Shown: in pieces, positions 20,160-29,989 of the stretch
Position numbering within the stretch: position 1 is the first letter of the stretch
Layout: each line of letters opens with the position of its first letter
Assembly (NCBI GenBank): GCA_049999725.1
Contig: JBNGIS010019682.1
Location: 1 to 30,239 of the forward strand
Source: Haplomitrium mnioides
Taxonomy: Eukaryota > Marchantiophyta > Haplomitriopsida > Calobryales
Direction: 5' to 3'
DNA length: 30,239 nt
Position numbers and translations under genes: made by a program
Notes under the pieces: model-generated
What the model saw: only the letters and a program-made list of their open reading frames with translations
Told to the model about the DNA's origin: nothing
Databases searched by the model: none

Positions 20160-21330
20160 AAAATAGATGAAAAACAAATAGATAAAACATTCACATATGC
20201 TGTGATCACAATGATGAACTCAACTTTGAATGAGCAGTAGATGCAGTGATTAAACAATACCTTCACTTCTCAAGATCCGTTCATCTTCTCATACCCAGCT
20301 AATGAGTGTTAGAAATACAGACATCTCAGTTTTTGTAAAGAGGATGCCACCAGATGGCATAACAAAAATGCCCTTATGATAAGGAAAAAAACAGAGGAAG
20401 GGGATGGTCCTCCTATGGACCTGTGAATGAGTTGGTATATCCATGATGTACCATTGCAGCAAGTTAAAATTGCAAATGCACACAACAAAGTAACAAAGGA
20501 GACTGTCAGACTGACTCTCTCTTGTAGCCTGTCATGCTTATGAGAACTCTCAAAAATACACAAAGCAGGAAGATGAAATTTATGCTCCTACCAATTAATC
20601 TCCCAAGAATTTAATTGAATTGATTAAAGAATATGAGAAAAGAAGCAGGACAGATGCTCATGAGCAGCCTTTCCAGCCCCAAACCGCATTGCAGCATGAA
20701 GGTCCACAGGAGGACCTGGCAAGAAATCCAGCCAGAAGGCCAGTAATGGCCTGAAGTTTTGCAGATGCTGCTAAAGAGGTTGTGTCCTTCCAGATTCACA
20801 TCACTTGACTCATTATAACCAGTCTTATCCTTGTTGCAGTGACACCATCCAAAGACACAATACAGTAGCAAACCTCTCAAGCTCTCTTGTACTCAATCCT
20901 CTGTGTATGAGTATTATCTTCTCAGTATGATGCTGAGCATCCCCCTTTTGCCAAAAAGCTTGAACCTACAAACCAAATACTCCCAGGATAGCTCCAAAAC
21001 TGGCCTAAAGAGCAACCACAAGAACAGAAGTCAGGGCCCAAAGGGACCTAGCAACAACAGTGCCACAAGCAGACTTAGCCCACAGTTCTGTGGTCACTGA
21101 GAGAAAACAAATTTATTGCAAATAATCTTCTGAGGCAAAACACAAGGCCTACACCTTCAATTCAAATGGTAATCAACATAAGGTAAAAGCACAGAGTAGC
21201 ATCTTAGTGACCACCAAACAACTGAGTAGCAAGCTTGCAATGACCAGCCAAGACACTGCACCAGGGCCTTCATAAGGTAGTTAGAGAATATATCTTTATA
21301 AGTATTGAGAGAAATGAGCTAGTTAGAGAA
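20160..21330. other. Region downstream of the unrecognised minus-strand gene
   Basis: It probably holds the 3' untranslated region of the gene ending at 21331. A minus-strand open frame at 20611-20880 has two overlapping protein-like readings but no convincing donor, so I do not call it. The rest shows only short frames. Confidence 0.4.
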
Positions 21331-24300
21331 TCAGGATCCAACAGTAGCAACCATTTCTGACCCTTCCATGATGCATTCCAGCCAACAAAAGTACCCAGAA
21401 CCAATATCAATCTCTGCATCCAGAGGAGGTGGACAGATGGCCACTTTACTCTACACAGAAAGGAACAGAGCCTGCAATTAAAACCCTCCCCATTCATATC
21501 TCCCCTCTAGACACTTCCTTCAGAATCATTACTTCCATCCGAAATATTGTCATACAAGGTGCCAAAATAGTTGGTGCAGAATGGGCTGCTTCTCTTCATA
21601 GTGTGAGAGCTCAGTACACCATCATTGTGTCTTTTGCTCACACCTCAGTGCGTATTGTACTTTCAGTCCTTGTGGACTTAGGGCTGGTCTGGGAATTTAA
21701 TAAAAATTCTATTCCTTGGGCCGGTTTGAGACTTCAATTATATCAATTCATTACAATTCTCACCTGCAACACGATAGAGGTACCCACCACACAGGTTGCA
21801 AGGAGTGACAACAGATGAGTCACCTTCTGTGCTTTGGAAATACCCCAGCTCCTTATGCTAGTCTGTAACCAACCACTGTCTGCCAGTCCAACCCATGCTC
21901 TTTCCACTTGGCGTTTTGTCAGGGAACACATATGGAGTAGCATTTCACTGTGGAGGGGTAACAACTTGGGTTGCTGGGATAAGCAGGTTGGGCTCAAGGT
22001 GGAATGCTGCAGATCTGCTGTATTCTCTCAAGCTGATCCCAACCTCTGCACTCCGGTGCTTCTCTTGTGTAGCCTGTACCCCTTCCTTGAAACTTAGTGG
22101 CTGACAGCTTGTCATCCTCTTAGTTTTAAGCACCATGCAAACCCTGCACATTCTGGTGTTCCTCTTGAATCAATTTTCAGTCCATGCTGCCTTTGTGCAG
22201 TAAAGAAATTGAATTAATTCAATTTCCTTGTCACTTTCTGTGGCCAAGAGTTCATCCTCACCTTGGGGGTGAGCATTAAAACCATTAACAATAAGAAGGG
22301 CTTCCACCACTCCATGATTGTGTATCTCCTTCAGCTGTTCCGGCTGCTTTGTCTACATCACACAATCATAGTCTACATCTTGCAAGAAAACCGATCCAGC
22401 CCATGCAGCTCAATAGTTTAGAGCCTGCTGAACACAGAAACAAACATGCATACCTCTCAAATTTGGGAGGAATACACTCCTCCCAAATGTGTCAGCAATC
22501 AAGTGCAGAAAATTTCTAGGAAAAGGGGAAAGCGATCCAAGTAGGGACAGCTACCTGTTCCAGAAAGGGATTGAATCCAGGGTGTCAATACAAACCCTAT
22601 TTTTGAAGGTGAAGGGATCTCCTGAGAGCAGCAGAGATTGGACTACCTCATCCTCTGCAGCAATCAAGAAGAACCCTTCAACTAGCACCTGAGGAATCGA
22701 GTCATTCAAACCCATAGACTCGCAGACATGCCCAAACCAATGGCCGTTCTCCCTAAGTCTACAAAAAAATCTTCTGAACCAGCCAATCAGACTCTTACTA
22801 AGCTGAGCTGTAGTCACAAGGTGTAAACCTCTGGTTTGATGTGCCAAGAGTACTCTGCTCCACATGGGTTTTTCATCTGATGGCCCTGACTGTGCAAAGG
22901 CCATGCAGGGACTCCCATGCCAACATCTCAATCCCTGTGACCCTAGGGCTGGTCTGGGACTTTAATCAAAATTCCATTCAATTCAAATCAATTCAATTAC
23001 ATTCTCAGAGCCAGACCCAGGACCTCAAGCGACAACAAATGTGAAAACCCGAGGCGCTAAGCGCTTGTTTATCCCATCCCTAATCTCGGAGAGGAAGCAT
23101 CACTGCTTTCCCTAACCTCTGAGCTATTGATAAATTCGGCAAAACGCCTAATATTATTATCATTGGGTTCGAAAGGGATCCCTTGTGGACTTCTCCTCAC
23201 TATTGCTGCTATAGTTTCTTGTATGGGGCTGGGAAGCAACTGTGTCTCTTAGGAAACATCTCATTGAGTACCTGCAGTGTCCAAGGCAAAATCACAAGAG
23301 ACTGCTCCTACTGCCTCCCTCAAATCACAGCTTGAAAGCAGCTGAAGAGGAATGAAATCTGACTGCCTGACCTTTCCTGCAACGACCATGTTGGTGCTGC
23401 CACATAAATTTGAAACTCCCCCAACCTCAGCACAATGGGTCTGCTGCACTGTGCACACCTTGAAAGCTTGCTTGAAAAAACTCATTAAGAAACTTCTTGC
23501 AGAGTGTGTGTATGCTACACTGCAAACCTTGCTAGAACCATGACAAAAATGTATTGAATTGTCTGGCAGAGGCTAGAATCATCAAATGCAGCTCTTCACA
23601 TCGAGGGGGCCAAGATCACCATGTCTCCTGCCTGCCTTCCTACGGGTTAGGGTTAGCAGTTGGGGTCTATTGCTCATTCGTTAAAAACCACTTGAAAATC
23701 CACATCTTTCTCAGTCCTTGTGACCTTGGAGCTGGTTTGGGACTTTCATCAAACTCTATTCTATTCTATTTTTTTCTGTCCAACTCACTTTAGTTAGCCA
23801 CAACTATTGACACAAACTGATATGCCTTTCTAACACAAGATGCATAAGTCATTGCATAGCAATGGATTTTGAGGAAGGCAGCTCATCTCTTGGCAGGGGG
23901 CCATCAGCTGTAAGTTGGCAGGTTCTGAACAGGGCCAAAACAGTAGATGGGGTGTCATCACCATCCTTGTACATACTTGAGTTTAATCAATGAGAAACCG
24001 TCAATTTTCTGAATTTCTGCCTGAATTGTCACATCTGAGTGCCTCAAAAACTCCTATTCTTGAATGGATCTAATGGAGGAAATCAGGAAGGCAACCTTCA
24101 CATTCATTGGATGTATTTCTAACCCTACATAGCTGCATTCGCCATTACACAGCCTATGGATGAAAACTTGACTACCATGGCAAACATATTAATCGTTCCT
24201 TCTGTGGTACTCTTTGCCGACTAACCATGCCATGTGCTTGAAAATCTGATTCTTGGCTCCACACATCAGCTTGTACACTCGAATTTATTCTTGCCTGGTA

Positions 24301-26918
24301 GCAAATGTGCCAATTCCAATGTTAGATTCCCCATCAGTGATTGAGACTCAGCTCCTTGGAAAGAATAAAATATAACAGATTTCAATTCAAGTTCGAACCA
24401 CCCCATAATGCCACAAGAACTGAGAACACACACACACCCGACTTTGTTGCCCGCTACATTTTTCAGTCCCTGTTGCCAACCTGGGATCTTAATTCAAGTC
24501 CTATCCTCCAGTTTCTGCTGCTTTAGCACTGAGAGCATTGAGTGTGAGGAAGAGTTTTCAGCAGGAAAAATGAAGTGAGACAAGCTTACCTTGCTCATGC
24601 TTTGTCATTTTGCCTCCTGTGCATTATTGGCAGCCTTATGTCTCTAATTGGTTATGGGCCCACTGCTTCCACAACACTGCTCTAATAGGGTGATATTCTT
24701 TATAAGTATTGAGAGAACTCCATACTTCGAAGCTAAGGTAGCCAATCATAAAATTAATCAAGATGTTCTGTACTGAAGATTGAAAACTTAAACCCAACCC
24801 CTCACCCAACCCCAACCAAAAACAAAAACAAACACAAAGGAACCCCAAAAAAACCCGTACCTAACTAACTAGAGGAGCAGTGCGGTTTTAGGGTTTCGGG
24901 TTTAGATCCCATGAGGCATACTCACCTGGTCCATCACAACCAAGAATATTGACTCTTGAAAATAAGCTTCTACTGGAAAATCTTCCTGCAAGACTGCATG
25001 TGTAGAATCTGGATCGTCACATACACCATTGTCAGGCACAAAGTAGAGCCTGGATTGGTCTCCCCCTGTCAACTCATAAAATTCAAAGCAAAGCTGATCT
25101 GTACCTTTGCTTTCGGTGTCAGCCTCTGGTTGCTGCTCTGTCGAAGCTGTGGACAGAGCGTTCCTGGCACTTCTAGTTTCATTGTCTCCTGGAATATTGT
25201 AATCATCACCATTGATGGGTGGTTGGTACCCACTTCAAAACAAGTATTCGCTTGTTCCTGGATATGAATTTTTACTTGTTCCTGGATGTGGGCGGCGAGT
25301 TCAGCAGTGTTGTTGTTCTGAGTAGCAGCAGAATACCTCTGTATCCTCTTTGCCAGTTTTGAAGGGCCATGGTATGGTCCTCCGTTGCCCATGTCAGGTC
25401 TTGGTTGATGAGATAGCCTTCTAGCTCAAGCGAATTCCTCCTGGGAACCCACATGCCTGCCTCTTATAATCCTGTAGGCGACTGACTACAAGCGTTTCCT
25501 CAATAGACAATGAAGATGCACATCTCTGCCTCTAGTTCCAGCTTTGCCCAAAGTTGGCTGGAAACATACCCATACCACCCAAAAATGCACCCCTGTTTAC
25601 TTATGGTTACATGCCTTTCCAGGCTTCCACTTATATAGCCCTGCTGTCTTAGACACAGCCTCGGGTCCAGCCCACAATTTGTAGTCCAGTTCTGCATGGT
25701 GTATGCATGCTCCCTGCCTTCACCACTAAAGTTCCTTTGAGCCTCTCAGCCACACTAATTGATTGGAACAAGCATGGGCAGTGATTTCGGGTCTGGTTTC
25801 CTTTTCAAACAGTTACTCTTCAACCTCTGGGAGGCATCCTCTCCTTCCCATCCCACCTTATCGCTGTGACCTTTCTTCTAGACTCATTTTTTATGGATGC
25901 AACACATTTATCATCCCAAAAAAGTTCCAAACTGCTTTGTGAACCTGCAGTTAAGGAGCTGTTCAATTTTCGCGAGTGAGGAAAAGGGAACAATAAGACT
26001 TCGGCATCTCAGGCTGGAACTTTTGTCCTAATGACTGGCAAATGTCGGTTATGTCTGCCAAATGTCCCAGCCTGAGATGCCAAAGTGCCTTCCTCACTCT
26101 TACTGATTTTGAATTGATTTTGATTTATTCACGTCCTTTCAAAGCCTAACAGGCCTACTGGACGAGAAGCCGTCTATTACATTTTAGAACAGTCAAGGGC
26201 CTGCAGAATGGTCCATGTCACTTGACCCAAACTCTGTCTAGGTGTGCTTACCATATAACATATATATAACAGCAAAGATGACAACAGCAGAATAATCTAA
26301 CCTATCAAGAATGTGGTCTCTATCTAGACATCTGTACTGCACAATAAACCATCCAGAAACATGGAGAGTCATACACTTTGACTCCTCAACTTCGTCACTC
26401 AACTACAGGTTCAGAACAATCTCCATTATACTTTCTTTCAGGGATCCAATCAGAATTCCTCATTTCACTACCACAATTATCAATGAGGACAAGCAAGCCT
26501 CCTGCTGTGAGGCGGGCCCCCATCAGGTGAACACTCTTTCCAGTGTTCATGTGACTCTTACCCTACTGTCTTTTGATGCCCTTACAAATTGCTACCCTCT
26601 GCCGTTGCATCTTTATCAGAAGTACTGTCAAAAACTACTACCACAGGGTCAATCCTGCTACCTCACTGAACAGAGCGTGCAATTTCATCTCCCCTCATTG
26701 TCATTGTTGCGATATAAGCTCCGCCTATCATGCAGACCTGAACATAAAATGCAAAGCCTTCATTTTTCCAAGACAACTCAGCCATACCTGAGTTCATGCT
26801 GGGCCTTAAATTGGCTTGACTTGTGTCTTGCACTCCAGATTGCTGAGAATTTACTGCGGTAACTCCATGACATGGCACATCCTTTACCTGGACACCCATG
26901 CTCACAGCATGCGCTCAC
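21331..26918 (-). CDS. Unrecognised ten-exon gene, 5' end incomplete
   Basis: The exons are 26918-26788, 26654-26586, 26533-26407, 25713-25601, 25232-24926, 23443-23272, 22885-22555, 22515-22454, 22014-21764 and 21450-21331. Every junction is GT-AG and in phase, giving 561 codons with the stop (560 aa seen). The start codon is not found: exon 1 here opens in phase 0 directly after a TAG. A candidate first exon at 27288-27201 (starting MQRCTEFTLSS, strong GTATGT donor) does not fit without another small exon. Visible stretches are a Cys/Trp-rich start (CCEHGCPGKGCAMSW), a hydrophobic beta-like part (VVVVFDSTSDKD, GARLTAGGLLVLIDNC), a Ser/Glu-rich linker near residue 170, DFPVEAYFQESIFLVVMDQ, VVAGKVRQSDFIPLQLL, and a more helical C-terminal half (KRQVERAWVGLADSGWL). 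I see no signal peptide, membrane span or catalytic motif. The first half could be a beta-propeller or OB-like, but that is a guess. The true C-terminus could lie further downstream. Confidence 0.72.
21664..21720. repeat. Short interspersed repeat, copy 1
   Basis: It contains CAGTCCTTGTG, then GGGCTGGTCTGGGA, TTTAAT and AAAATTCTATTC. The same word order occurs at 22932-22990 and 23711-23771. It lies in the last intron of the minus-strand gene and probably belongs to a SINE or MITE end; the full element is not delimited. Confidence 0.6.
22932..22990. repeat. Short interspersed repeat, copy 2
   Basis: It reads CAATCCCTGTGACCCTAGGG, CTGGTCTGGGACTTTAATCA, then AAAATTCC and several AATTC words. 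It lies in an intron of the minus-strand gene and is the cleanest match to copy 1. Confidence 0.65.
23711..23771. repeat. Short interspersed repeat, copy 3
   Basis: It reads TCAGTCCTTGTGACCTTGGA, GCTGGTTTGGGACTTTCATC and an A/T-rich CTATT tail. It is in the same orientation as copies 1 and 2 and also intronic. A fourth, weaker relative is at about 24464-24515. Confidence 0.6.
25974..26099. mobile_element. Foldback (MITE-like) element in an intron
   Basis: GGCATCTCAGGCTGG (26003-26017) pairs perfectly with CCAGCCTGAGATGCC (26067-26081). The arms extend outward to GAGTGAGGAA (25974) and its complement (ending 26099), with about 11 extra bases in the left arm. The loop is about 49 bp. The size and long imperfect inverted repeat suit a small MITE. 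A microRNA-type hairpin is a weaker alternative. Confidence 0.65.
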
Positions 26919-27470
26919 CTACCAGCTACTAAAATGTGCCTCACGGAATCCTATGCATTTCACAATTTCCACTCCTGCATATTGTCCCTTCCAAATACAT
27001 GCAAGCCAATTGCAGCTACACATGTTTAACGGCATCACTTGTAGGCAAAAATGCACACCACAGTAGCGCAACAGACATCTGGACTATATCTAACAGCTGC
27101 TCTCATAGTCGTCACAATAGCAGTGGTAGAAAACTTCGAAAAGGGAGATATGCCTACGAACGAGCGCCACAAGCTGCTCATGGAACTCAGAAATACATAC
27201 ACGGAGGAGAGCTATTCCCAGATACAACAAACCCCTGGCGTTCCTGCAAATGGGCAGAGGAGAGGGTAAATTCGGTGCAGCGCTGCATATTTATCCCCCA
27301 ACTGGGCGAGACCGCTGCGGCAGTGGAAGGCCGTCAGCAGCCATGGCCAAAGAGCTTCACATGCTGACTTCCAAACAAGAGTTTGTCTTGCCCTAATGCC
27401 ACGTCTACAAACAGCTGAAATACTAACATATCTTTGTAGAGCCTGGGACAAAAAACTTTAGGGTAAAACT
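26919..27470. other. Probable 5' region of the unrecognised minus-strand gene
   Basis: Both strands are unusually open here: a plus frame at 27051-27269 (72 codons) and two minus frames. The minus strand offers an ATG at 27288 with a GTATGT donor at 27200-27195. I could not find a phase-consistent path from it to the exon at 26918. Composition changes sharply to AT-rich just beyond 27450. Confidence 0.4.
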
Positions 27471-27742
27471 TTAGCTTTTCTTTTTTTTTGATACTTTAGA
27501 GTAAACTTTGGTTTTGTTTGGGATAACAGCTGAAAAGCCAATACCGCTTGATGTAATTCAGGTTTAAAGTATCATTCACTATTTTGTTGTAAGCTAAAGT
27601 GAAAGCTTAACTCTAGTTACATCTAACCTAACTAGGGTTAGATATAGTTACAACTTCGGGAAGACCATTGTAACAATACTATTATTGAATGAAGAAGTCT
27701 TATAGAGATCTAGTATGATATGATTAAATGATGATTATAACA

Positions 27743-27756
27743 TGTTATCAACATGC
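27743..27756 (+). other. Degenerate primer-binding site of an LTR retrotransposon
   Basis: ATAACATGTTATCAACATGC resembles the plant Copia LTR end plus initiator-Met primer-binding site (usual core TGGTATCAGAGC), with several mismatches. A preceding LTR ending in ...TATAACA at 27742 would fit, but its start is not defined. The gag relic 0.7 kb downstream supports the reading. Confidence 0.45.
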
Positions 27757-28467
27757 ATAATTTGGTTCAATTTTTCTTTTTGAGCAAAAACAAAAATAAA
27801 ACTTCTCGAAATTAAGATACACATTTGAAGAAACTGATACGGCGCATATATGAGAAAGACTTAAAATTAGAAGATCAAGTTATTCTATACTATATTGAGG
27901 ATTATAATGGGATCAAGATTTGCTATTCGATTACGATTTGTTATTTGATCAAGATTTGTTGTTCGATTAACTATTATTGTTTGACTACTACAAATTTATG
28001 GATACTTAATCAACAAAGCTACGTCACTTGCTTTTGATAAAATCTATAGATCAATTCTAAATATATCAAAATTTGTAGATCAATTCTAAGTATATCAAAA
28101 TCTCGAGATCAATTCTAATTATAGCAAAATATGTAGACTAAAATTAATTGTGACTAAACCTACATTAAAATATGTATAATCTAATACATGCAGTTGATAA
28201 AACTGTATAAAGAACAAAGGAAACTAGAATCCAAGAGAAAACTCTCTTAGAAATATATTTCTTTTGGAACAAAAAAGATAAGAGGAACAATTACATGCTA
28301 CAATTCTAAGACAAACACCCATAACAACCTGAATAATTAGAACCAAACATGGACTTTATTTTTTATACATTCAGTGTCAACAAATCCATTGTAAACTGAT
28401 TTCAACCTGCAAATGCACAGTAATTACAACTATCTTGTAAAATCTTATATATAATAGAATAACAACT

Positions 28468-28860
28468 ATGGAAAAACTAAATATTTTAGAATTAGCAATT
28501 GATGGAAATAACTACCTTTCATTGAGCTTAGACATGGAATCTCATTTGACAGTCAAAAATATGTAGGATACAATCTTGACAGATGATAGACCTACCCTGC
28601 AAGAGAAGTCACAAGCATTTATACTAATCATGCATGATCTAGTGGAAATATTGAAAGTCCAATATTTGAATGAATATAATCCTAGAGTGCTATGGGATGC
28701 ATTGATACTATGATTTGACTATATGAGACTTATATCCTTTTCAGCATCCCGTCATGACTGGATAAATGTAAGAGTTCATGATCATAAATCTGTTACTAAA
28801 TATAACAACAAACTTTTCTATATTGTCTCACAACTAGTAGTTTGTGGACGATGCAGAGCA
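28468..28860 (+). pseudogene. Copia-type gag relic
   Basis: From the ATG at 28468 the frame reads an LDGNNYLSWSLDMESHL-like opening (here IDGNNYLSLSLDMESHL). It then runs through stops to SASRHDWINVRVHDHKSVTK, YNNKLFYIVSQL and VCGR. This order is the retrotransposon gag (UBN2-type) pattern common in plant Copia elements. At least two in-frame stops break it, so the element is dead. I saw no zinc knuckle or pol. Confidence 0.8.
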
Positions 28861-29400
28861 AATTGAAAAAAACTATATCCGCATTCCACGCCATAAATTT
28901 GGTTATATCTATATAGTATAGAAATATAAACTTTACTCAATACTCACAATTAATAGCACATATGCTAATTACAAAAAAATATCAAATTCTACTCTTACAA
29001 AATTTGAAATCAATATCTTATAGGACCTTACACTCGATTAGACAAGAAGCTCCAACAGTATATAGTACAAGCACTGATCAGAAATGTGCAAAGAATAGAG
29101 GCACCTTCATGAAGAGAAGTGGACGTTACTCAACAAGAGAACATACATTCTTCTCTAGAGAATGAAGTAATGGAAGCAATATTTATAATCAAACATGACA
29201 AAATAGAAATCATATAAGGGAGAGATGATGAGAAAGACAAAATTTTAGAAACACAACACACATGAACTATAATAGTACAAGCATAATGTTGTGTTATTTA
29301 TAAGAAAAAAGAGAGAAGTAAATGAAGTGATAGAGAGCCACTTTTAGAGTTGAATTGAGATAAATTACTTGACTTTGAAGTTATTTTTAGAGCTTTTAGG

Positions 29401-29548
29401 GTTAAAATTAGAAGTGCCTTCTAAGTGATCAGTTTTTTGGGTTGAAATTAGAAGTTGCTTCTAAGTGATCAATTTTTTATGTTGAAATTAGAAGTGACTT
29501 CTAAGTGATCACTTTTAGGGTTGAAATTGGAAGTGACTTGAAAGTGAA
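29401..29548 (+). repeat. 40-bp tandem repeat in the LTR U3 region
   Basis: Units start at 29401, 29441, 29481 and 29520; the last is partial. Each carries GTTGAAATTAGAAGTGACTT followed by CTAAGTGATCA or a close variant. Two palindromes are embedded: GAAGTGACTTC, and AAGTGATCACTT in the third unit. Tandem U3 repeats often act as enhancers in plant LTRs; here that is inferred. Confidence 0.85.
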
Positions 29549-29576
29549 GAAAGAGGGATAACACTTTCTTCTCTTG

Positions 29577-29585
29577 TATAAATAG
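29577..29585 (+). promoter_or_regulatory. TATA box of the LTR promoter
   Basis: TATAAATAG lies just downstream of the tandem repeats and about 240 bp before the LTR end. This is where a U3 promoter should be, so the R region would begin near 29610. Confidence 0.65.
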
Positions 29586-29820
29586 AACAACTTCATAGCC
29601 CCACTCTTTATTCTAGAGTTTCTCTTGAATCATTTGGGTTCTTTGGTTGCTTGGTTTTTGCTTGCACTCTTGGTCTTAGCTTAGGTCTTAAGTTGCATAA
29701 CTCTATTAGAGTTATCTTGTAATGGCTTTGCTTACCTTATTAGCATTTGGTTGAAGAACTCTATTAGAGTTCACTATGAGTTCTTACTCATTTGAAGTTT
29801 GTGTTTGAGTTCTTTTACAT

Positions 29821-29833
29821 TAGTATCAGAGCC
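29821..29833 (+). other. Primer-binding site (tRNA-iMet type)
   Basis: TAGTATCAGAGCC differs by one base from the common plant site TGGTATCAGAGCC. It starts one base after the LTR end, the usual spacing. Confidence 0.8.
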
Positions 29834-29989
29834 ATAATTCTTTTTGGTGGTGAGTTACATGGAGAATCAATGAGTGGTGGTTCAAACAATGCAACAATGG
29901 CTTGAACTTCTTTCACGTCTTTTGGAAGTGAGAATAAAAGAAAGAGCAACTTTTCAAGAAGAAAAGAGTTATAGACGATTTCCAACAAT

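Larger units (their letters stand above)
29287..29819 (+). mobile_element. 5' LTR of an LTR retrotransposon
   Basis: The right end (...TTTTACA at 29819) is fixed by the primer-binding site that follows. The left end is tentative, at TGTTGTG, giving TGT...ACA termini and about 533 bp. Inside are 40-bp tandem repeats (U3), a TATA box at 29577 and two copies of the palindrome AACTCTATTAGAGTT, 59 bp apart, in U5. The 3' LTR lies outside the window. Confidence 0.72.

Noticed and set aside
20611-20880. Minus-strand open region with two overlapping protein-like readings (NFRPLLAFWLDFLPGPP; GYNESSDVNLEGHNL)
   Set aside because: Neither reading has a convincing donor or joins in phase to neighbouring exons. 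It could be a missed exon, but evidence is too thin.
23160-23185. Possible tRNA T-arm (GGGTTCGAAAGGGATCCC)
   Set aside because: No acceptor, D-arm or anticodon arm could be placed upstream.
25272-25454. Minus-strand ORF between two exons of the unrecognised gene (SLELEGYLINQDLTWATEDH)
   Set aside because: Its donor phase does not match the exon at 25232, while the direct 25601-to-25232 join does.
26667-26693. 27-nt micro-exon (GDEIARSV) in the unrecognised gene
   Set aside because: It would leave a 12-bp intron to the next exon, which is impossible. Joining 26788 directly to 26654 keeps phase.
26311-26862. 183-codon plus-strand ORF
   Set aside because: It is antisense to three phased exons and two introns of the minus-strand gene and shows no domain. 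It is a shadow of real coding on the other strand.
27051-27269. 72-codon plus-strand ORF with a hydrophobic segment (LTAALIVVTIAVV)
   Set aside because: It overlaps the likely 5' region of the minus-strand gene, has no neighbouring plus-strand exons, and is equally explained as antisense sequence.
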